64,000 nt of DNA from Oligella sp050920755 (lineage in GTDB: Bacteria; Pseudomonadota; Gammaproteobacteria; Burkholderiales; Burkholderiaceae_B): positions 1,240,001-1,304,000 of the forward strand of contig NZ_CP158480.1 of NCBI RefSeq assembly GCF_050920755.1. The letters are read 5' to 3'. Numbering within the stretch: position 1 is the first letter of the stretch; each line of letters begins with the position of its first letter. The notes beneath the pieces were generated by a model that worked only from the letters and a program-made list of their open reading frames with translations, was not told the DNA's origin and did no database searches. Shown here one piece after another: positions 16,309 through 23,809 of this stretch. The position numbers and the translations under genes were made by a program.

Positions 16309-16845
16309 GTGGTCGAACGTAAAAAAATTCATACGCGTCAAATGAGCATCGAGTCTTATGAACGAAGCGATGGTCTTTGGGATATTGAAGCCAAGCTAGT
16401 TGATTTCAAAAGCTATGATTTCGTAAAATCTGATGGTTCAATCAGAAAAGCGGGCGAGGCCGTTCATGATTTAAACATCTGTTTAACTGTTAATGACGAT
16501 GGTTTAATTGTAGATGCCGGTGTCTCTTATGACGCTGCTCCCTATGGCGATGTCTGTCGAGCGATTGAGGAGTCATATAAGGGACTGATCGGATTACATC
16601 TACTAAAGGGCTTTCGTCACAAGGTGCGTGAGCAATTTGCTAAAACCAAGGGCTGTACACATATGAGTGAATTAGCCGTGCTGATTCCTACCGTATTTGT
16701 ACAAAGCTTGTCACGTAAACGCATCAATGACGCTGTTGATAGTGGTCGACGCCCGTTCCAACTTGAGGGTTGTCATGCCTATTCACTAGGGTCACCGGTG
16801 GTAAAAGAGTTTTATCCCCAATGGTATGTACCAGGTACAGACTAA
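16309..16845 (+). CDS. DUF2889 protein
   Basis: This 178-residue protein of unknown function matches the DUF2889 family. Recognisable stretches are HTRQMSIESYERSDGLWDIE, GEAVHDLNICLTVND and AIEESYKGLIGLHLLKGFRH. It has no signal peptide or membrane helix. The start is a GTG at 16309 with GAGG four bases before; no nearby ATG fits as well. It is followed by a terminator-like hairpin and sucC but is probably a separate unit. Confidence 0.75.
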   Translation: MVERKKIHTRQMSIESYERSDGLWDIEAKLVDFKSYDFVKSDGSIRKAGEAVHDLNICLTVNDDGLIVDAGVSYDAAPYGDVCRAIEESYKGLIGLHLLKGFRHKVREQFAKTKGCTHMSELAVLIPTVFVQSLSRKRINDAVDSGRRPFQLEGCHAYSLGSPVVKEFYPQWYVPGTD

Positions 16846-16849
16846 TTAG

Positions 16850-16878
16850 TTGTCAATCACGTACTTTATTTTTAGAAT
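16850..16878 (+). promoter_or_regulatory. Sigma-70 promoter for sucCD
   Basis: TTGTCA (16850-16855) and TAGAAT (16873-16878) are separated by exactly 17 bases. Transcription would begin near 16885, giving a leader of about 25 bases before the sucC ATG. The -10 falls inside the hairpin at 16863-16883. Confidence 0.65.
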
Positions 16879-16888
16879 AAAGTTTTTT
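16863..16888 (+). terminator. Intrinsic terminator after the DUF2889 gene
   Basis: ACTTTATT and AATAAAGT are perfect 8-bp arms around TTTAG, followed by a T-run (TTTTT at 16884-16888). It stops only about 22 bases before sucC and overlaps the sucC promoter. Confidence 0.6.
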
Positions 16889-16910
16889 AATTATTTCTTA
16901 TAGGTCATCT

Positions 16911-18071
16911 ATGAATATTCATGAGTATCAAGGCAAGGAGCTATTAAGAAAGTTCGGTGTTAATGTACCTCGCGGTATTCCGGCTTTTACGGTAGAAGAG
17001 GCTGTCAAAGCAGCTGAGGAGCTTGGCGGTCCGGTTTGGGTTGTAAAAGCACAAATTCATGCCGGCGGTCGCGGTAAAGGCGGCGGTGTTAAATTAGCTA
17101 AATCAGTTGATGAAGTTCGTCAACTGGCCTCCGAAATTCTCGGTATGCAGTTAGTCACTCACCAAACCGGTCCCGAGGGTCGTAAGGTTAAGCGTCTTCT
17201 TATCGAAGAGGGTGCGGATATCAAAAAGGAATACTACCTTGGTATTGTGACTGACCGCGGTTCTCAGAAAAATGCCGTGATGGCTTCCAGCGAAGGTGGT
17301 ATGGATATTGAGGAAGTAGCGGCCAAAACGCCTGAAAAACTGCTTAAAGTCTTTGTTGATCCGGCTGTTGGTTTAACCACTGAAGATGCTGAGAAATTAG
17401 CTCGTGGTATCGGTGTACCTGAGGAGTCTGTTGCTGAAGCAGTTGACCAGTTCCAAAAGCTTTATAAGGCTTATTGTGAGACAGACGCTTCACTTGCTGA
17501 GATTAACCCGTTAATTTTAACCGGCGACGGTCATATCCGTGCTTTAGATGCGAAGTTTAATTTTGACTCTAACGCTTTATTCCGTCAGCCTGAAATTGTT
17601 GCTTATCGTGACCTTGATGAAGAGGATCCTGCCGAGATTGAGGCGAGCAAGTTTGACTTAGCCTATATTCAGTTAGACGGTAATATCGGTTGTTTGGTAA
17701 ATGGTGCCGGTTTAGCGATGGCGACCATGGATACGATTAAGCTATTTGGCGGTGAGCCGGCTAACTTCCTCGACGTAGGTGGTGGTGCGACAGCTGAAAA
17801 AGTAACCGAGGCTTTTAAAATCATGTTAAAAAATGACGATGTTAAAGCCATTTTAGTAAATATTTTCGGTGGTATCATGCGTTGTGATGTGATTGCCGAG
17901 GGTGTGGTTGCTGCTTGCCGTGCAGTTAACTTAAACGTGCCTTTAGTGGTTCGCATGAAGGGTACTAACGAGGAATTAGGTAAGCAGATTCTTGCTGATT
18001 CCGGTTTACCGATTATTAGTGCTGATACGATGGCTGAAGCCGCAACCAAGGTTGTCGAAGCTGCCAAATAA
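16911..18071 (+). CDS. sucC: Succinate-CoA ligase (ADP-forming), beta subunit
   Basis: SucC is the nucleotide- and succinate-binding subunit of the TCA-cycle enzyme that makes succinate and ATP from succinyl-CoA. The ATP-grasp domain starts with MNIHEYQGKELLRKFGV and includes VVKAQIHAGGRGKGGGVKL. The ligase domain has GCLVNGAGLAMATMD, NFLDVGGGATAEKV and the succinate-binding loop NIFGGIMRCD. The length of 386 is standard. sucD follows after 15 bases. Confidence 0.98.
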   Translation: MNIHEYQGKELLRKFGVNVPRGIPAFTVEEAVKAAEELGGPVWVVKAQIHAGGRGKGGGVKLAKSVDEVRQLASEILGMQLVTHQTGPEGRKVKRLLIEEGADIKKEYYLGIVTDRGSQKNAVMASSEGGMDIEEVAAKTPEKLLKVFVDPAVGLTTEDAEKLARGIGVPEESVAEAVDQFQKLYKAYCETDASLAEINPLILTGDGHIRALDAKFNFDSNALFRQPEIVAYRDLDEEDPAEIEASKFDLAYIQLDGNIGCLVNGAGLAMATMDTIKLFGGEPANFLDVGGGATAEKVTEAFKIMLKNDDVKAILVNIFGGIMRCDVIAEGVVAACRAVNLNVPLVVRMKGTNEELGKQILADSGLPIISADTMAEAATKVVEAAK

Positions 18072-18086
18072 GATAGAGGATTACAA

Positions 18087-18968
18087 ATGTCAATTTTAAT
18101 TAATAAAGATACTAAGGTGATCACTCAAGGGATTACCGGTAAGACTGGTCAATATCACACACGCCATAGCCGTGAGTATGCAAATGGTCGCGAGGCTTAT
18201 GTGGCCGGTGTCAATCCTAAGCGTGTCGGCGAGGACTTCGAGGGCATTCCTATTTTCGGTACGGTAAAAGACGCCAAGGCAGAAACCGGTGCAACAGTAT
18301 CTGTTATCTATGTTCCACCTGCAGGTGCGGCAGCGGCTATTCTAGAGGCGGTTGAGGCTGAGTTAGACCTGGTGATTTGTATTACAGAGGGTATTCCTGT
18401 GCGTGATATGTTGGAAGTTCGCAATAAAATGCGCGCTTTAAACAGCAAAACGCTTTTATTAGGTCCTAACTGCCCGGGTTTAATCGTTCCCGAAGAGTTG
18501 AAAATCGGTATTATGCCTGCGCATATTCACCGCAAAGGTCGTATCGGTGTGGTTAGCCGTTCCGGTACTTTAACTTATGAAGCAGTAGCTCAATTAACTG
18601 AGCTAGGCCTAGGTCAGTCCGCTGCTGTCGGTATCGGTGGTGATCCGATTAACGGTCTTAAGCATATCGATGTTCTAAAAATGTTCAACGATGACCCTGA
18701 AACTGATGCGGTTGTGATGATCGGTGAGATCGGTGGTCCGGATGAGGTGGAAGCGGCTCGTTGGGCTAAGGACAATATGACTAAGCCTATCGTTGGCTTT
18801 ATCGCCGGTGTTACTGCACCTGCCGGTAAGCGTATGGGTCACGCCGGTGCTTTAATTTCCGGTGGTGATGATACGGCTGATGCAAAATTAGCTGTGATGG
18901 AAGAGTGCGGTATTAAAACCACTCGCAACCCGTCAGAAATGGGTAAATTATTAAAGTATATTCTTTAA
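18087..18968 (+). CDS. sucD: Succinate-CoA ligase (ADP-forming), alpha subunit
   Basis: SucD binds CoA and carries the phosphohistidine intermediate. The CoA-binding Rossmann part has ITQGITGKTGQYHTRH. The conserved LLGPNCPGLIVP lies near residue 130. The active-site His is in RMGHAGALISGG near 250. The length of 293 is typical. GAGG lies before the ATG. It forms an operon with sucC, closed by a strong terminator. Confidence 0.98.
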   Translation: MSILINKDTKVITQGITGKTGQYHTRHSREYANGREAYVAGVNPKRVGEDFEGIPIFGTVKDAKAETGATVSVIYVPPAGAAAAILEAVEAELDLVICITEGIPVRDMLEVRNKMRALNSKTLLLGPNCPGLIVPEELKIGIMPAHIHRKGRIGVVSRSGTLTYEAVAQLTELGLGQSAAVGIGGDPINGLKHIDVLKMFNDDPETDAVVMIGEIGGPDEVEAARWAKDNMTKPIVGFIAGVTAPAGKRMGHAGALISGGDDTADAKLAVMEECGIKTTRNPSEMGKLLKYIL

Positions 18969-18996
18969 TTCTTTAATTTAAGCATCTAAGTTATTC

Positions 18997-19033
18997 AAAC
19001 CCTAGTCGCTTATATGGTGGCTAGGGTTTTTTT
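18997..19033 (+). terminator. Intrinsic terminator of sucCD
   Basis: AAACCCTAG and CTAGGGTTT are perfect 9-bp arms around 15 bases, directly followed by TTTT. Confidence 0.88.
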
Positions 19034-19121
19034 ATGAAAAATCACTTCTAAAATCACTTAAAACGACATATTCATACGTTATAATTTTTGACTCTCTACA
19101 CGATTATTCGGAAACAAGTTA

Positions 19122-19835
19122 ATGATTGAATTTATTCAAACGATCCACTGGGCCGCAGTGTTTCAAATTATCTTAATTGATATTTTACTCGGTGGTGATA
19201 ATGCCATTATCATTGCCTTGGCTTGTCGCAACTTGGACAAGCATCAACGCATTAGAGGAATTCTCTGGGGTACGGCAGGCGCGATTTTCCTAAGAGTTAT
19301 ATTGATTTTCTTCGCTATGTCTTTATTGCTCATTCCGTATTTAAAAATAGTCGGTGCCGTGTTGCTGCTATGGATTGGGATTAAGCTACTTATACCGCAA
19401 GAAGAACATCATGATGTTAAGGCGAGTGCCAGTGTTTGGGGTGCAGTACGTACGATTTTAGTGGCCGACTTGGTAATGAGCTTTGATAATGTCATTGCGA
19501 TTGCCGGTGCAGCACAAAATACCGCCGATCATCATCAAATCTTTTACGTGATTTTCGGCTTATTGGTTAGTGTGCCTATTATTATTTGGGGTAGTTCATT
19601 AGTACTTAAGCTGATTGACCGTTTCCCTTGGGTGGTGATTTTCGGAGCCGCTTTATTGGGCTGGATTGCCGGTGGTTTAGTTGTCGGTGATGTGGCCACT
19701 AAGAACTACTTCTTTGAGGGTCAGGCAGCCCCTTCGGTGGTTAAGTATACTGCCGAACTGATTGGTGCTTTAATAGTTGTTACTATCGGTCTATTGTGGG
19801 CCCGTATGACTAAGAAAAACAGCAAAGCTGCTTAA
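19122..19835 (+). CDS. TerC-family membrane protein
   Basis: This 237-residue integral membrane protein of the TerC family has about seven helices. The two characteristic acidic membrane motifs are DILLGGDNAIIIAL (near 17) and DLVMSFDNVIAIAG (near 118). The linker between halves is EEHHDVKASA. Members (YjbE/TerC/Alx type) are linked to tellurite resistance and manganese or calcium export. A yybP-ykoY manganese riboswitch, common before such genes, is not visible. A TATAAT at 19080-19085 is a plausible -10. Its precise substrate is unknown. Confidence 0.88.
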   Translation: MIEFIQTIHWAAVFQIILIDILLGGDNAIIIALACRNLDKHQRIRGILWGTAGAIFLRVILIFFAMSLLLIPYLKIVGAVLLLWIGIKLLIPQEEHHDVKASASVWGAVRTILVADLVMSFDNVIAIAGAAQNTADHHQIFYVIFGLLVSVPIIIWGSSLVLKLIDRFPWVVIFGAALLGWIAGGLVVGDVATKNYFFEGQAAPSVVKYTAELIGALIVVTIGLLWARMTKKNSKAA

Positions 19836-19856
19836 TCTTTTATCATTCATTTTTTT

Positions 19857-19917
19857 AAATAACCATCATGCGTGTGGCTTTGATATCATTATTAAAGTCT
19901 AACCATGATGGTTATTT
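19857..19917. repeat. 14-bp inverted repeat pair between terC and hemC
   Basis: AAATAACCATCATG (19857-19870) and CATGATGGTTATTT (19904-19917) are perfect reverse complements separated by 33 bases. The right copy is nested in a smaller palindrome, TAACCAT-g-ATGGTTA (19900-19914). The whole can fold as a long-loop hairpin, a possible terminator for the TerC gene, or serve as paired operator sites before hemC. Confidence 0.6.
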
Positions 19918-19950
19918 GTTTTATAGTTAAAGAATTTTATCGAGATTACA

Positions 19951-20901
19951 TTGAATTTACCGGAAAAAATTGTAATTGCAACCCGTGCCAGTCGTTTAGC
20001 GCTTTGGCAAGCTGAATTTGTTCAAAATGCTTTGCAAACTCAGTACCCGGGTTTGGTGGTTGAGCTGCTAAAGATGACGACCAAGGGTGATCAGATTATT
20101 GATCGTAGTCTATCTAAAATCGGTGGTAAGGGCCTTTTTGTAAAGGAACTGGAAACCGCCTTACTTGATGGTCGTGCCGATTTGGCGGTACACTCTCTCA
20201 AGGATGTGCCGATGGAGCTGTACGAGGAGTTTGCACTCAGTACGATTTTAAAGCGCGCCGATCCGCGAGATGCTTTTGTTTCTAATCGCTATGAGACCTT
20301 GGATGATTTGCCGGAGGGGGCGGTGATCGGTACCTCCAGTTTGCGTCGTGAGGCACAGATTCGTGCGCTTTATCCGCATTTGGTGGTGCAACCTTTACGA
20401 GGTAATCTTGATACCCGTTTGGCGAAATTAGATGCGGGCAATTATGATGCCATTATTTTAGCTGCCTCCGGTTTAGAGCGTTTAGGCTTGGCTGAGCGCA
20501 TCCGTTCTCATCTGACAGTGGATCAAAGCTTACCGGCGGCCGGTCAGGGTGCTTTGGGAATTGAGATTTTAGCGAGTCGCCATGATATGCGTGAGCTATT
20601 ATCTTTTTTAGCTTGCGAGGAGTCTACCGCCACTGCGACAGCTGAGCGAGCGATTTCTCAGGCGTTAGGTGGTTCTTGTCAGGTACCTATCGCAGCCCAT
20701 GCGGTTGTGGAGGATAATCAATTGTGCTTGCGCGCATTGGTGGCTTTACCGGATGGTAGTGAGTGTTTGACTACGGAAATTCGCGGTGCTTTAGCGGAGG
20801 CACAGCAGTTGGGCGATCAGGCGGCTGCCGACCTTTTGGCTAAAGGTGGGCGCCGTTTGTTGGATGAGGCTTTAAAGCAGAGTTCGGCACGCAGTTTTTA
20901 A
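19951..20901 (+). CDS. hemC: Porphobilinogen deaminase (hydroxymethylbilane synthase)
   Basis: HemC joins four porphobilinogens into hydroxymethylbilane for haem synthesis. Seen are ATRASRLALWQAEFVQ, KGLFVKELETALLDG, AVHSLKDVPM and the dipyrromethane-cofactor Cys in LGGSCQVPIAAHA (near 243). The length of 316 is usual. The frame starts at TTG 19951 with no better ATG near. hemD follows after 12 bases. Confidence 0.97.
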   Translation: MNLPEKIVIATRASRLALWQAEFVQNALQTQYPGLVVELLKMTTKGDQIIDRSLSKIGGKGLFVKELETALLDGRADLAVHSLKDVPMELYEEFALSTILKRADPRDAFVSNRYETLDDLPEGAVIGTSSLRREAQIRALYPHLVVQPLRGNLDTRLAKLDAGNYDAIILAASGLERLGLAERIRSHLTVDQSLPAAGQGALGIEILASRHDMRELLSFLACEESTATATAERAISQALGGSCQVPIAAHAVVEDNQLCLRALVALPDGSECLTTEIRGALAEAQQLGDQAAADLLAKGGRRLLDEALKQSSARSF

Positions 20902-20913
20902 GCAGCGGTCTTT

Positions 20914-21711
20914 ATGTCGTTTGATTTGGTCATTAACACCAGACCGGCTCACAAAAGTCGCGAACTGCAGATTTTACTCGCTGATTTTAAGCAACTTCAT
21001 CTCCCTGCGTTGACTCTGGTGCCGCTTGAGTTCAGCTTGCCGGCGCATTGGCAGGGTAATGATTTTATTTTCTTTGTGAGCCAATTTGCCATAGACAGCT
21101 TTTTTGCGCATCTTAAGCGTCACGCAATTCCTTGGCCTAAGTATTTATTTGCTGCCGCAGTAGGTCGGGTTTCGGCAAAGGCCTTGATAGCGCAGGGTGT
21201 TGCACCTGATAAGGTGTTGGTAGCACCGGAAGGTGATGCCGATTCCGAATCTTTTTTGGATTGGTTTGAGGCTAATTATCAAGCACCTAAACGAGTGCTG
21301 ATTGTACGTGCCGAACATGGTCGTAATTGGCTTTATCAGCAGCTACATGAGCGTCATGTAGAGACAAGTTTTTTAGCTGTTTATAAACGTGCCGCAGCGA
21401 CTTGGTCGGCGCAAGATAAACAAGCTTTATTGGATTTATTGGCAGCAAAACCCACGGCGCGTGTTTGTTGGCTGATGACCAGTCGAGAAAGTGTCGATGC
21501 GGTGCTGGCTCAATGGCAAAAGGAGCCTTTACTGGCTAAGTATGGTTGGCAACATGACTTTTTGGTTTTTCATCCGCGTATTGCCGATCATTTAAGTGCA
21601 AAGCAAAGGCAATTGGCACCGCTTCATCCATCCCCATTAAAAGTCCATCTCTGTCAACCTGATAATTCGGCGATAGTTGCAACGCTTAAGCGTTTAAGCG
21701 CTAAAGGATAA
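20914..21711 (+). CDS. hemD: Uroporphyrinogen-III synthase
   Basis: HemD closes and inverts ring D of hydroxymethylbilane to give uroporphyrinogen III. Sequence is weakly conserved in this family. The N-terminal LVINTRPAHKSRELQILL, FFVSQFAIDSFFAHL, AAVGRVSAKALIAQGV and LIVRAEHGRNWLYQQL fit HemD, as does its place directly after hemC. The length of 265 is normal. It is followed after four bases by a folate gene, an unusual neighbour. Confidence 0.88.
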   Translation: MSFDLVINTRPAHKSRELQILLADFKQLHLPALTLVPLEFSLPAHWQGNDFIFFVSQFAIDSFFAHLKRHAIPWPKYLFAAAVGRVSAKALIAQGVAPDKVLVAPEGDADSESFLDWFEANYQAPKRVLIVRAEHGRNWLYQQLHERHVETSFLAVYKRAAATWSAQDKQALLDLLAAKPTARVCWLMTSRESVDAVLAQWQKEPLLAKYGWQHDFLVFHPRIADHLSAKQRQLAPLHPSPLKVHLCQPDNSAIVATLKRLSAKG

Positions 21712-21715
21712 AATC

Positions 21716-23617
21716 TTGAAAATTCAAGCAGTTAATCACTTTGTCCTCTTGGATGATGTTGAAAGTGATAAAGCGGTTCTATTGAGCGATTTTCATTGTC
21801 ATTTGCATTTTGAAGCGACGCAATTGGCACTTTTAGACAGTGCGCTTGAGGAGGTATGGGCGCAGGGTCTTTTTACTTTTTTCTATACTCCCTATGAGTT
21901 CGGTGTTGAGCTGGTACATGAGAAACCGGCTTCGGGAGTTCATGACAGTATCAATCGACGGATTCATATTTTTTGTTTTAGAAAAAAGGAGCAACTAGGC
22001 GCTGCTGAGCTTCAGCAATTCTTAGTGCAGGCTGCGAGCACTCCGGCAGGTATTGCAGAGACGGAGCTGGCCATTGAGGCAGAGACTTTTTCTCAAAAAA
22101 TCGCTGATATTCATGAGAGCATTGGTCGCGGTGACGTTTATCAGATTAATTTTAGCAGTACCTTGGATTTTAAAGTTTATGGCGAACCGATCGAGCTCTA
22201 TCGACGATTGCGCGTTCAACAGCGGGTGCCGTACGGTGCATTGGCTTATTTACCCTTGGATAATCGGGCATGGCTATTGAGTTTTTCTCCTGAGCTGTTT
22301 TTGGATATTCAAGCCGATGGGGTGGTGCGAGCTAAACCTATGAAAGGTACGGCCCCTATTTTAAATGATGAGCACGATGAGCAAAGAGCCATTGCTTTAA
22401 AAAATGATTTAAAAAATCGTGCCGAGAATCTGATGATTGTGGATTTGTTGCGTAACGATCTGGGTAGAATTGCCAAGATTGGCGAGGTTAAAGTACCTGC
22501 ATTATTTGAGGTTAATCGCTTTGGAGCGGTTTGGCAAATGACCAGTACCGTAGAAGCAGGTATGCCGCCGACATTAAGACTGTCGCAATTACTAAAAGCT
22601 ACTTTTCCCTGTGGCTCCATTACCGGTGCTCCTAAGAAAATGAGCATGCAGTTGATAGATACCTTGGAGCAAAGACAACGAGGCATTTATACCGGCAGTA
22701 TCGGTTTCATTGAGGCTAATCCGAAAGCAGTCGAAGCTCAAGCACTCTCGTTTTACGGTCAACTTAATGTGATGATTCGCAGTTTTCATTTAGAGGAGGC
22801 GGACGGTTTTTATCAGGCTTCAATGGGCGTCGGTTCGGGCATTGTGATTGATAGTCAGGCTGAGGATGAGTACCAGGAGTTGTATTGGAAAATGCGCTTC
22901 GTTCTTGGTTTAAGACCTGAATTCAGTATTTTTGAGACCATGCGCTGGGAGGGAGGAGCCTGCCAGCTACTTGCACGTCATAAGAAGCGCTTACTGAGTT
23001 CGGCAGAGGCTTTAAACTTTCCACTCACTGCAGAGGTTTTGGAGCAGGCCCTTAGCTATTTTGCTAAGCAATTACCCACACAAGGTACTTATCGATTAAA
23101 GCTTAGCTTAGGTTCCAACAATAATTTACCGCTACTGCAACAGCCTAGTTGGAGCTTTGATGTAAATGGCGAATTTAAGCTGCAGGCCAGTCTTTTTGAG
23201 TTGGAGGAGCTTGCGCCCAATCAATCCGTTTTAATTGATAAGCGCTCAGTATTTACCATGGATTATTTGAGTCGTCATAAAAGCGACCAACGAAGTGTTT
23301 ATGATCAGGTATTGAAAATTGCTGTGGCCCGGCAAGCATTCGACGCTTTGCTCTTTGATCAGCAGCTGAATTTGTTGGAAGGTGCCAGGAGCAATGTTTT
23401 TTTAAAGATTAAGGGGCAATGGTATACGCCTACTGCCGAGCTGCCTATATTAAACGGTGTGATGCGTCAGGAGATTTTATCCAATCCTCTACCGTATTTA
23501 GGAGCGGAGCAGGTGATTGAAAGTAAATTGCACTATGAAGATGTACTAAGCGCTGATGAGATTGTCTTAAGTAATGCGTTACGCGGTGCGCTGCAAGTAA
23601 ATGCCTTAATCGTTTAA
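21716..23617 (+). CDS. pabB: Aminodeoxychorismate synthase component I / ADC lyase fusion
   Basis: The first 400 residues form a chorismate-binding PabB domain. KPMKGTAPI (near 207) contains the Lys nucleophile that separates PabB from anthranilate synthase. It also has NLMIVDLLRNDLGRIA, FPCGSITGAPKKMSMQLI and SMGVGSGIVIDSQAEDEYQE. The last 220 residues form a class-IV aminotransferase-fold PabC domain with FSIFETMRWEGG and a candidate PLP Lys in SRHKSDQRS. Together they turn chorismate to aminodeoxychorismate (with a separate PabA) and on to p-aminobenzoate for folate. AAAGGA precedes the TTG start. It lies between hemD and hemX. Confidence 0.92.
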   Translation: MKIQAVNHFVLLDDVESDKAVLLSDFHCHLHFEATQLALLDSALEEVWAQGLFTFFYTPYEFGVELVHEKPASGVHDSINRRIHIFCFRKKEQLGAAELQQFLVQAASTPAGIAETELAIEAETFSQKIADIHESIGRGDVYQINFSSTLDFKVYGEPIELYRRLRVQQRVPYGALAYLPLDNRAWLLSFSPELFLDIQADGVVRAKPMKGTAPILNDEHDEQRAIALKNDLKNRAENLMIVDLLRNDLGRIAKIGEVKVPALFEVNRFGAVWQMTSTVEAGMPPTLRLSQLLKATFPCGSITGAPKKMSMQLIDTLEQRQRGIYTGSIGFIEANPKAVEAQALSFYGQLNVMIRSFHLEEADGFYQASMGVGSGIVIDSQAEDEYQELYWKMRFVLGLRPEFSIFETMRWEGGACQLLARHKKRLLSSAEALNFPLTAEVLEQALSYFAKQLPTQGTYRLKLSLGSNNNLPLLQQPSWSFDVNGEFKLQASLFELEELAPNQSVLIDKRSVFTMDYLSRHKSDQRSVYDQVLKIAVARQAFDALLFDQQLNLLEGARSNVFLKIKGQWYTPTAELPILNGVMRQEILSNPLPYLGAEQVIESKLHYEDVLSADEIVLSNALRGALQVNALIV

Positions 23618-23682
23618 GTTTGATCAATACCTATCTTAGTAATTCGTGAGAAATTGCATTAAAGCTTAATCCATTGCTGTGA

Positions 23683-23711
23683 TTGGTATAGAATCAAAAA
23701 GATAGTAAAAT
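23683..23711 (+). promoter_or_regulatory. Promoter candidate for hemX-hemY
   Basis: TTGGTA (23683-23688) and TAAAAT (23706-23711) stand 17 bases apart in the 192-base gap before hemX. A second -10-like TATAAT lies at 23761-23766. Either would separate hemXY from the upstream haem and folate genes. Confidence 0.45.
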
Positions 23712-23809
23712 CTTAAATTACATGTGAATTAGCCCTTGCGGACTAATTTGACGATAAAAATATAATTCCTATCAAGGGTAACAACTAAATCATCTGAAGG
23801 AAGTGCAAT

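Noticed and set aside
19030..19121. Manganese riboswitch before the TerC-family gene
   Set aside because: The conserved yybP-ykoY loop sequences are absent from the short leader.
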